From positions 1-12,504 of the forward strand of contig JAICGL010000049.1 in NCBI GenBank assembly GCA_025923175.1: a stretch of 12,504 nt of DNA, given 5' to 3'. Origin of the DNA: Acidimicrobiia bacterium. Lineage in GTDB: Bacteria > Actinomycetota > Acidimicrobiia > IMCC26256 > BP-133. Under the pieces are notes generated by a model that saw only the letters and a program-made list of their open reading frames with translations, had not been told where the DNA came from and did no database searches. This document shows positions 5,253-12,504 of the stretch, piece after piece. Both the position numbers and the translations under genes were made by a program. Every line of letters begins with the position of its first letter. The first letter of the stretch is position 1.

Positions 5253-6412
5253 GTCCCGGGGTTCGGGGTGTCCCCGAAAAGACAGCGTCTGACTGGCTCA
5301 ATGCAGCGTCGCCGAAGGCGTCGGTTGCGGCCCCGGCGCTCGGAGGCATCGACCACATCGAGTTCTGGGTCGGCAACGCCCGGGCGTCGGCCGCCTTCTT
5401 CGCCGGGTGCTACGGCTTCGACATCGTGGCCTATGCCGGCCCGGAGACGGGCGTGACCGACCGGGTCTCCTACGTGCTGGCCCAGGGCGACATCCGCTTC
5501 GTGGTGACGGCCGGGATCGTGCCGTCGTCGCCGATCGTCGCTCACGTCGCCGCCCACGGCGACGGAGTGCGCGACGTCGCCTTCGTGGTGGAGAACGCCG
5601 CTGCCGCCTACGGGGCGGCCACCGCCCGGGGCGCCATCGGCGTGGAAGCCCCGCATGTGATCTCCGGCGCCTCGGGCCGCATCGTGCGGGCCAGCGTTGC
5701 CACCTACGGCGAGACCCGCCACACGTTCGTGGAGCGAGACGATTATCTGGGGCTGTTCGCTCCCGGCTACGAAACGCCTCCGGTGGCGCCGCCGGTCGGT
5801 CCTCCGGTCGGGCTCGGCCGCGTCGACCACGTGGTGGCCAACGTGGAGCTCGGCGCGCTCTCGCAGTGGGTCGACTTCTATGCCCGGATCTTCGGCTTCG
5901 ACCAGCTGGTCCACTTCGACGACGAGACCATCTCCACGGAGTACTCGGCGCTGATGTCGACGGTGGTATGGGACGGATCGAAGGTCGTCCTCCCCATCAA
6001 CGAGCCTGCCGAGGGGCGGCGCAAGAGCCAGATCGAGGAGTTCCTCGACTTCTACGGCGGCCCCGGCGTCCAGCACATCGCGCTCCGGACGGACGACATC
6101 GTGACGGCCGTGCGCGCGTTGCGCGATCGGGGCGTCCGCTTCCTGCGGGTGCCGGCCACCTACTACGAGGACGCCAAGGCGCGCATGGCCGGCATCGACC
6201 TTCCCTGGGAGGCGCTGGCCGATCTCGGGATCCTCGTCGACCGTGACCACGAGGGCTATCTCCTCCAGGTCTTCACCGAGACCATGGGGGACCGGCCGAC
6301 CCTCTTCTTCGAGATCATCCAGCGGGAAGGGTCGCGGGGGTTCGGCGCCGGGAATTTCAAGGCCCTGTTCGAGGCCATCGAGCGCGAACAGGAACGGCGC
6401 GGCAACCTTTAG
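5249..6412 (+). CDS. hppD: 4-hydroxyphenylpyruvate dioxygenase
   Basis: Cytosolic Fe(II) enzyme of tyrosine catabolism that converts 4-hydroxyphenylpyruvate and O2 to homogentisate and CO2. At 387 residues it has two VOC domains (about 34-170 and 190-360) joined by a Pro-rich linker with three PPV units (177-187). The iron triad is visible: His194 (VDHVVANV), His276 (VQHIALRT) and Glu355 (FFEIIQRE). Pro249 and Asn251 in LPINEPA favour HPPD over hydroxymandelate synthase, and the C-terminal helix (GNFKALFEAIEREQ) closes the active site as in the family. The start at 5249 overlaps the HDO stop by 4 nt; GAGGAG 11 nt upstream is a weak ribosome site, so translation is probably coupled. The frame is open further upstream, but that is only the shadow of the HDO gene. 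Homogentisate dioxygenase is not in the window. Confidence 0.96.
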   Translation: MSPGVRGVPEKTASDWLNAASPKASVAAPALGGIDHIEFWVGNARASAAFFAGCYGFDIVAYAGPETGVTDRVSYVLAQGDIRFVVTAGIVPSSPIVAHVAAHGDGVRDVAFVVENAAAAYGAATARGAIGVEAPHVISGASGRIVRASVATYGETRHTFVERDDYLGLFAPGYETPPVAPPVGPPVGLGRVDHVVANVELGALSQWVDFYARIFGFDQLVHFDDETISTEYSALMSTVVWDGSKVVLPINEPAEGRRKSQIEEFLDFYGGPGVQHIALRTDDIVTAVRALRDRGVRFLRVPATYYEDAKARMAGIDLPWEALADLGILVDRDHEGYLLQVFTETMGDRPTLFFEIIQREGSRGFGAGNFKALFEAIEREQERRGNL

Positions 6413-6438
6413 TTCAGACGACTGTTCCTACGAGGGGG

Positions 6439-6444
6439 TAACTT
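6439..6444 (+). promoter_or_regulatory. Putative -10 element of the ABC transporter operon
   Basis: TAACTT (TANNNT type) lies 8 nt before the ATG at 6453 in the 40-bp gap after the HPPD gene. AGGGGG at 6433-6438 could be a Shine-Dalgarno sequence but is 14 nt from the start, too far for good function. A separate, leaderless promoter for the transporter genes is possible. Confidence 0.35.
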
Positions 6445-6452
6445 GCCCCTTC

Positions 6453-7205
6453 ATGTCTGTCGACATCACTGCTACTGACGTCAACTACGCCGCCCGCGCT
6501 GTCAAAGTGAGCAAGATCTACGGGGAGGGTGACGCGGCCGTCAGGGCGCTCGACTCCGTCACCGTCGGGTTCCCCACGGGGCGCTTCACCGCCATCATGG
6601 GCCCGTCCGGCTCGGGGAAATCGACGCTGATGCACTGCCTGGCGGGGCTCGACGTGGTGACCAGCGGCAATGTCTTCCTCGGCCAGACCGATCTGTCGGT
6701 GCTGGACGACAAGGCGCTGACGCAACTCCGGCGCGATCAGGTGGGGTTCATCTTCCAGGCCTTCAACCTGTTGCCGACGCTCACCGCCCTGGAGAACATC
6801 ACGCTGCCGCTCGACCTGGCCGGCAAGAAACCGGACAAGGCTTGGCTCGACCAGGTGGTCGACACCGTCGGGCTGAGACCGCGCCTGTCCCACCGGCCGA
6901 CCGAGCTCTCGGGAGGGCAACAGCAGCGGGTGGCGGTGGCCCGGGCGCTGGCCACCCGGCCGCAGATCGTCTTCGCCGACGAGCCGACCGGCAACCTCGA
7001 CTCCCGGGCCGGGGCGGAGATTCTGAGCTTCCTCGAAAAATCGGTCGACGAGCTCGGTCAGACGGTCGTGATGGTGACCCACGATCCGACGGCGGCGGGC
7101 TACGCCGATGCGGCGGTGTTCCTGGCTGACGGCCACATCGTCGACGAGATGGAAGGCCCGACAGCCGAGCGGGTCCTCGACCGGCTCAAGACGCTTGAGG
7201 GGTAG
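6453..7205 (+). CDS. ABC transporter ATP-binding protein, MacB/LolD type
   Basis: A 250-residue cytoplasmic ATPase that should power the permease encoded next to it. All nucleotide-binding motifs are intact: Walker A GPSGSGKST (50-58), Q-loop FQAFNLLP (101-108), signature LSGGQQQRVA (152-161), Walker B IVFADEP (172-178) with catalytic Glu177, and switch His210. The subfamily pattern (IMGPSGSGKSTLMHCLAGLD, FADEPTGNLDS) is that of the MacB/LolD/FtsE group, which acts by mechanotransmission and not by classical substrate translocation. The ATG at 6453 is chosen because the longer frame to the left only runs through the HPPD gene. The stop is 6 nt before the permease start, so the two form one operon. 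The substrate (drug, lipoprotein, peptide or cell-wall signal) cannot be inferred. Confidence 0.95.
   Translation: MSVDITATDVNYAARAVKVSKIYGEGDAAVRALDSVTVGFPTGRFTAIMGPSGSGKSTLMHCLAGLDVVTSGNVFLGQTDLSVLDDKALTQLRRDQVGFIFQAFNLLPTLTALENITLPLDLAGKKPDKAWLDQVVDTVGLRPRLSHRPTELSGGQQQRVAVARALATRPQIVFADEPTGNLDSRAGAEILSFLEKSVDELGQTVVMVTHDPTAAGYADAAVFLADGHIVDEMEGPTAERVLDRLKTLEG
7197..7202 (+). promoter_or_regulatory. Ribosome binding site of the permease overlapping the ATPase gene end
   Basis: GAGGGG lies 9 nt before the ATG at 7212 and is embedded in the last codons and stop of the ATPase gene. This supports translational coupling of the transporter pair. Confidence 0.6.
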
Positions 7206-7211
7206 CACCAC

Positions 7212-9755
7212 ATGCGTCGGGTGATGATCAAGGGCCTGCTGGCCCACAAGCTCCGTCTGGCCCTGACGGCTCTGTCGGTCGTCCTCGGCGTGGCCTTCGT
7301 GGCCGGCACGTTCGTGCTGACCGACACGCTCGGGGCGACGTTCGACACGCTCTTCAGCGAAGTCACCGGCAACACCGATGCCCAGATCCGTTCCACCCTG
7401 GAGCTCACCCCGCAGGACCCGTCGGCACCGACCCGGGGCCCGGTCAAGGAGTCGCTCCTCGAGGCGGTGCGGGAAGTCAGCGGGGTCGAGCAGGCCGAGG
7501 GCTACGTGCAGGGCCGCGCCCCGATCGTGGGGAAGGACGGCAAGTTCGTCGGCAACCAGATGGCGCCGAGCTTCGGCGGGTCAGCCTCCGGCCTCGGGAC
7601 GCTGTCACCCTTCAAAATCAAGGAAGGCCGGGCTCCGAAGGGCGACGACGAGGTCGTCATCGACGCCGGCACCGCCAAGAACGAGAACTTCGCGGTCGGC
7701 GACAAGGTCCGCATCGACGCCAGCCAGACCGGTACGTACACGCTGGTCGGCATCGTGGGGTTCGGCTCCGCCGACAACCTGGCCGGCGCGACGTTCGTGC
7801 TGTGGGACATGCCCACCGCCCAGCGGGTCCTTCACCGTCTCGGCGAGTTCGACGAGATCGCCGTGAAAGCGAAAGAAGGCGTCTCCCGGCCGGAGTTGGT
7901 GACCCAGCTGCAGCGCGTCCTGCCGCAGGGCATCGAGGCGGTCACCAGTGACGTCGCCGCCGAACAGCAGGCCGGAGACGTGAAAGAAGCCCTCGGCTTC
8001 TTCAACGTCTTCCTGTTGGCCTTCGCCGCCGTGTCCCTGTTCGTCGGCTCGTTCATCATCTTCAACACCTTCACGATCATCGTGGCCCAACGGCTGCGGG
8101 AGCTCGCCTTGCTCCGGGCGCTCGGCGCCAGCCGGAAGCAGGTGACCCGGTCAGTGCTGGCCGAGGCGCTGATCGTCGGCTTCGTGGCCTCGGCCATCGG
8201 TGTCGGCGGAGGGGTCGTGGTGGCCGCGCTCTTGAAGTCGCTCCTCGCCGCCTTCGGCATGGACCTGCCGTCCCACTCCCTGGTCATCAAGCCGCGCACG
8301 ATCATCATCCCGATGTTCGTCGGGGTCGTGATCACGACCCTGGCCTCGTTCGGCCCGGCCAGGAAGGCGTCGAAGGTGCCGCCCGTGGCGGCCATCCGCG
8401 GCGCCGAAGAGATCCCCGAGGGCCGGACGCTGCGCCGGCGGATGATCGCCGGCGGTGTCGTGCTCGGCCTCGGCATGCTCGCCCTGGCGGCCGGGCTGTT
8501 CGGCGGGGGCGGGCTGGGTCTGGTCGGCCTCGGCGCCCTCGTCTTCTACGGCGGGGTGGCCATGCTGTCGCCGCTGGTGGCCGCGCCGCTGTCCCGGGTG
8601 ATCGGGGCGCCGGCCGCCCGTTTCCGCGGGGTCCCCGGGCGGCTCGGGCGGCTCAATGCCATGCGCAACCCTCGCCGAACGGCGTCGACGGCCGCGGCGC
8701 TCATGATCGGGCTCGGGCTCGTCAGCTTCGTGACGATCATGGCGGCGTCGCTGAAAACGTCGTTCGCGGCCACGCTCGAACGGAGCATGAAGGCCGACTA
8801 CATCATCCAGGGCCCCGGCGGGGGGCAGTACCCGTTCAGCCGCGAAGTCGCCCTGAAGATGTCGCAGCTGCCCGCGCTGCAGGTCGTTTCCCCGATGCGT
8901 TTCTACGGCGAGTTCAAGCTCGACGGAGAGACCAAACACAACGACGCCATCGACCCCTACACCTTTGGCGCCGTGATGGACATCGACCTCCGCAAGGGGA
9001 AGCTCATCGACTTCCTGCCCGGCACGCTGCTGATCTCTGACAAGGTCGCCGAGGACAAGGGGTATCAGGTCGGCCAGCGCATCAACGCCGACTTCCCCCG
9101 CACCGGCCGGCAGCTGATGGAGATCGTCGGCGTCTACCACGACGACGCGCTGTTCTCCAATGGCTACATCATCACGCTCGACGACTACACCGAGAACGCC
9201 GGCAACGACCTCGACTATCTCGTCCTGGCCAAGCGTGCTCCGGGTGTGAGCGACGCGGCCGCCCGGGCGGCCGTCGACCCCATCATCGCCGGCTACCCAT
9301 CGGTCGCACTGCAGAGCCAGACCGAGTTCAAGGAACAGGTTGCCGGCCAGATCGACCAGATCCTCGGTCTCGTCGCCGTGCTGCTCCTCCTCGCCGTCGT
9401 GATCGCCGTCATCGGCATCATCAACACCCTGGCGCTATCGGTGTTCGAACGGACCCGCGAGCTCGGCCTGTTGCGGGCGGTGGGGATGGTCCGGCGCCAG
9501 GTCAAGCGGATGATCCGCTGGGAGTCGATCATCATCGCCCTGCTCGGGGCGGTGCTGGGCCTCGGCGTGGGCGCCTTCTTCGGCTGGGCGGCCGTGTCGG
9601 CCATGAAGGACTTCGGCGTCGACCGCCTCGACTTTCCCGTCGGCCGGCTCCTGATGTTCGTCTTCGGCGCTTTCCTCGCCGGGACACTGGCCGCGATCTT
9701 CCCGGCACGCCGGGCATCACGGCTCAACGTTTTGGACGCGATCGCCCACCAGTAG
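7212..9755 (+). CDS. ABC transporter permease with two FtsX domains
   Basis: An 847-residue integral membrane protein and partner of the preceding ATPase. Seen: N-terminal membrane helix (about 14-36), a large extracytoplasmic domain (about 38-255), a first FtsX domain with three helices (about 264-396), two further hydrophobic stretches (411-455), a helix (about 490-512) opening a second extracytoplasmic domain (513-715), and a second FtsX domain (about 718-843). The two FtsX units are clear internal repeats: RLRELALLRALGASRKQV (294-311) matches RTRELGLLRAVGMVRRQV (747-764). This fused layout is common in actinobacteria, where one polypeptide replaces a permease dimer. Loop composition gives no clue to the substrate. 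The reading frame is intact and length is normal for this subtype. Confidence 0.94.
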   Translation: MRRVMIKGLLAHKLRLALTALSVVLGVAFVAGTFVLTDTLGATFDTLFSEVTGNTDAQIRSTLELTPQDPSAPTRGPVKESLLEAVREVSGVEQAEGYVQGRAPIVGKDGKFVGNQMAPSFGGSASGLGTLSPFKIKEGRAPKGDDEVVIDAGTAKNENFAVGDKVRIDASQTGTYTLVGIVGFGSADNLAGATFVLWDMPTAQRVLHRLGEFDEIAVKAKEGVSRPELVTQLQRVLPQGIEAVTSDVAAEQQAGDVKEALGFFNVFLLAFAAVSLFVGSFIIFNTFTIIVAQRLRELALLRALGASRKQVTRSVLAEALIVGFVASAIGVGGGVVVAALLKSLLAAFGMDLPSHSLVIKPRTIIIPMFVGVVITTLASFGPARKASKVPPVAAIRGAEEIPEGRTLRRRMIAGGVVLGLGMLALAAGLFGGGGLGLVGLGALVFYGGVAMLSPLVAAPLSRVIGAPAARFRGVPGRLGRLNAMRNPRRTASTAAALMIGLGLVSFVTIMAASLKTSFAATLERSMKADYIIQGPGGGQYPFSREVALKMSQLPALQVVSPMRFYGEFKLDGETKHNDAIDPYTFGAVMDIDLRKGKLIDFLPGTLLISDKVAEDKGYQVGQRINADFPRTGRQLMEIVGVYHDDALFSNGYIITLDDYTENAGNDLDYLVLAKRAPGVSDAAARAAVDPIIAGYPSVALQSQTEFKEQVAGQIDQILGLVAVLLLLAVVIAVIGIINTLALSVFERTRELGLLRAVGMVRRQVKRMIRWESIIIALLGAVLGLGVGAFFGWAAVSAMKDFGVDRLDFPVGRLLMFVFGAFLAGTLAAIFPARRASRLNVLDAIAHQ

Positions 9756-9764
9756 CTGCACCCT

Positions 9765-9770
9765 TAGCCT
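9765..9770 (+). promoter_or_regulatory. Putative -10 element of the ABC-F gene (leaderless)
   Basis: TAGCCT (TANNNT type) lies 6 nt before the ATG at 9777, in a 21-bp gap after the permease gene that has no Shine-Dalgarno sequence. This allows independent, leaderless transcription of the ABC-F gene. No convincing -35 is seen. Confidence 0.35.
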
Positions 9771-9776
9771 GTCATC

Positions 9777-11415
<1,639 letters not shown>

Positions 11416-11426
<11 letters not shown>

Positions 11427-11967
11427 GGAAGACCCGCACCTCGGCCGGGGACCGGAGGCGGATGAACGTCAGATGGGCCAGGGCCGGATCGGCCATGGCC
11501 TCGGCGTAGCGGACCCGGTACTTGGCGTGCTGGGTCCAGGACCACATGATGATCGAACGCTCCGGGTCGAGAGTGAGCCAGTTGGACCATGGCTCCCGGT
11601 TGCCGTTCCACAGCTCTTGGCGGCGGGCGGCCCGCCGGAGCGTCCGGCCGATGATCCGCCGCATCACCAGGGGGCGCGGGAGGTCAATCCACACCACGGT
11701 GTCGGCCCGGGCCCACACGAGGTCTCGCACCGCCGTGTAGTTGCCGTCGATGACCCAGGCGTCGCCATCGGCCAGTGCTCCGACCCGTTCCCGGAACTCG
11801 TCGCGGGGCAGTTCGGCCCACCCCGGCTGGTGGAAGATCGAGTCCAGCTCGACGTAGGGGGCCCCGAGCCGGGCGGCCAGCGCGGCCCCGAGCGTCGACT
11901 TCCCCGAGCCCGAGTTCCCGACCACGGATACACGTTGCACGCCCTGATGGTTGCAAAAGTGGGACAT
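11416..11967 (-). CDS. P-loop nucleotide-kinase-like protein (adenylate kinase/FlaR-like)
   Basis: A small cytosolic P-loop protein (183 residues from the chosen start). Seen: Walker A GNSGSGKST (17-25) after a hydrophobic strand VQRVSVV, an acidic strand-end VELDSIFHQPGW (39-50), WVIDGNYTAVRDLVWARAD (71-89), and an Arg-rich lid-like segment (RRIIGRTLRRAARRQELW, 103-120) followed by an NREPW motif. This is the pattern of the adenylate-kinase-like, FlaR-related family (topology modulation protein in older annotation); the true substrate is unknown. The start is uncertain: ATG 11967 is used, GTG 12006 would add 13 residues, and GTG 11940 would give the family-like start (M)QRVSVVGNSGSGKST. None has a good ribosome site. 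It is convergent with, and overlaps by 11 bp, the ABC-F gene. Confidence 0.85.
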
Positions 11968-12033
11968 AGGGCACGCTTCGATTGCCGTAAGGTGCTCCGT
12001 CTGCACGTTCTGACCAGGGATTGGGTATGACTC

Positions 12034-12064
12034 GGTCCTTGCGGTCCTTGCTCGCGACGTCGCG
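12034..12064. repeat. 9-bp tandem repeat and 12-bp palindrome upstream of the solute-binding gene
   Basis: GGTCCTTGC is repeated exactly at 12034-12042 and 12043-12051. It is followed at once by CGCGACGTCGCG (12053-12064), a perfect 12-bp palindrome. The pair lies 43-73 bp before the solute-binding gene start, in the divergent region with the kinase-like gene. It could be an operator or a leader structure. CTGCACGT also occurs on both sides (12001-12008, 12075-12082). No convincing -35/-10 pair could be placed in the region. Confidence 0.5.
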
Positions 12065-12092
12065 GGCCGTGAGACTGCACGTCAAAGAAGAC

Positions 12093-12100
12093 GGAAGGAG
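12093..12100 (+). promoter_or_regulatory. Strong ribosome binding site of the solute-binding gene
   Basis: GGAAGGAG with a 6-nt spacer decides the GTG start at 12107. Confidence 0.8.
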
Positions 12101-12106
12101 CACTTC

Positions 12107-12504
12107 GTGGGTCGAACTCCGAGGCCATATCGGTGGGCAGCGCTTCTGGCGGTGCCGGCCCTCCTGTTTGCCGCCTGTGGCGGCGACGACAAACCAGACC
12201 AGAACCAGCAGGGGACAACTGAGGGCAAGCAGGGGGGCGTGTTCCGGATCGGAATCGTCGAGCCGACCGCCATCGATCCCTACAACGCTCAGGAGTCCGA
12301 GGGCATCCTCGTCACCAAGCAGCTGTTCGTCGGGCTGGTGAGAGTCAACGACGAGACAGCCGAGTTGACGCCCGGCGTGGCCGAGAAGTGGTCAAAGAAC
12401 GACGGCTGCACAGAGTGGACGTTCAACCTTCGCAGCGGCACGACGTTCAGCAACGGTGACCCCGTCAATGCGGAGGCCTTCATCCGAGGCATGACGCGGG
12501 CCGC
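12107..12504 (+). CDS. Family 5 (peptide/nickel-type) ABC solute-binding lipoprotein, 5' part
   Basis: Extracellular lipid-anchored receptor of an ABC importer for peptides or similar solutes; 132 residues are visible before the frame runs off the window. The start is GTG with a strong ribosome site. The signal peptide has a basic N-region (GRTPRPYRW), a hydrophobic core (AALLAVPALLF) and a lipobox FAAC, giving lipidation at Cys24. A polar Asp/Gln/Thr spacer follows (25-43). The mature domain begins GVFRIGIVEPTAIDPYN and continues with LTPGVAEKW and WTFNLRSGTTFSNGDPVNAEAF, the standard N-terminal signature of the SBP_bac_5 family (cf. fixed LxxGvkFhdGxpvta pattern). The specific ligand cannot be told from the N-terminal part. 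Permease and ATPase genes would be expected downstream. Confidence 0.93.
   Translation, partial: MGRTPRPYRWAALLAVPALLFAACGGDDKPDQNQQGTTEGKQGGVFRIGIVEPTAIDPYNAQESEGILVTKQLFVGLVRVNDETAELTPGVAEKWSKNDGCTEWTFNLRSGTTFSNGDPVNAEAFIRGMTRA

Noticed and set aside
5249..6412. Hydroxymandelate synthase as alternative for the HPPD gene
   Set aside because: Pro249 and Asn251 in LPINEPA and the complete HPPD-type C-terminal helix favour HPPD.
6433..6450. Hairpin AGGGG/CCCCT that might hide a ribosome site of the ABC ATPase gene
   Set aside because: Only 5 bp with an 8-nt loop, and the supposed ribosome site is 14 nt from the ATG; too weak to claim as a switch.
6243..6452. Longer start for the ABC ATPase at 6243
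   Set aside because: It reads through the 3' end of the HPPD gene in another frame; the ABC domain begins just after the ATG at 6453.
12021..12341. Plus-strand frame of 106 codons before and across the solute-binding gene
   Set aside because: Mostly overlaps the clear lipoprotein frame, has Ser/Arg-rich shadow composition and no ribosome site.

Overview
The window is about 12.5 kb of GC-rich, densely packed bacterial DNA. The gene content suggests a free-living actinobacterium: a GTP-type PEP carboxykinase, an ABC-F protein, Lrp and ArsR regulators, a MacB-like transporter, a Thr-rich linker after a membrane anchor, GTG starts and several genes with no Shine-Dalgarno sequence. An Acidimicrobiia-like lineage fits best, but that is inference from style, not from a marker gene. 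I see no rRNA, tRNA, CRISPR array, insertion sequence or phage gene.

Layout. (1) 2-907, plus: 3' half of GTP-type PEP carboxykinase. It converges on (2) 2389-923, minus: a membrane-anchored, secreted protein of metallopeptidase shape whose zinc motif is broken (HELVR instead of HExxH). A 19-bp-period tandem duplication sits at the convergence point and supplies stop codons to both genes. (3) 3244-2558, minus: ribulose-phosphate 3-epimerase. (4) 3375-3746, plus: cysteine-free ArsR-type regulator, converging on (5) 4255-3758, minus: Lrp/AsnC regulator. A perfect 8-bp-stem hairpin between them contains both stop codons. (6) Divergent from the Lrp gene, 4425-5252 and 5249-6412, plus: a heme-oxygenase-like diiron oxidase (HDO) candidate, overlapping by ATGA with 4-hydroxyphenylpyruvate dioxygenase. 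(7) 6453-7205 and 7212-9755, plus: ATPase and double-FtsX permease of a MacB/LolCDE-like ABC transporter, followed by (8) 9777-11426, plus: an ABC-F ATPase. (9) 11967-11416, minus: a small P-loop nucleotide-kinase-like protein whose tail overlaps that of the ABC-F gene. (10) 12107 to the window end, plus: the start of a family 5 solute-binding lipoprotein.

The unit most worth study is region 5/6. An Lrp-type regulator beside HPPD is a familiar arrangement for aromatic amino acid catabolism. The unexpected member is the HDO-type oxidase, which keeps a complete set of seven likely iron ligands, is first in the operon and is translationally coupled to HPPD. The shared intergenic region has a perfect 17-bp Lrp-like palindrome, extra helically phased half-sites and a consensus -35 box. 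A tyrosine-linked oxidative step downstream of, or parallel to, homogentisate formation is the simplest hypothesis; the substrate cannot be read from sequence.

Transcription signals are also informative. Four genes without a convincing Shine-Dalgarno sequence (rpe, lrp, the ABC ATPase, the ABC-F gene) have a TANNNT hexamer 6-8 nt before the start codon, as expected for leaderless mRNAs. The HDO, permease and solute-binding genes have good ribosome binding sites.
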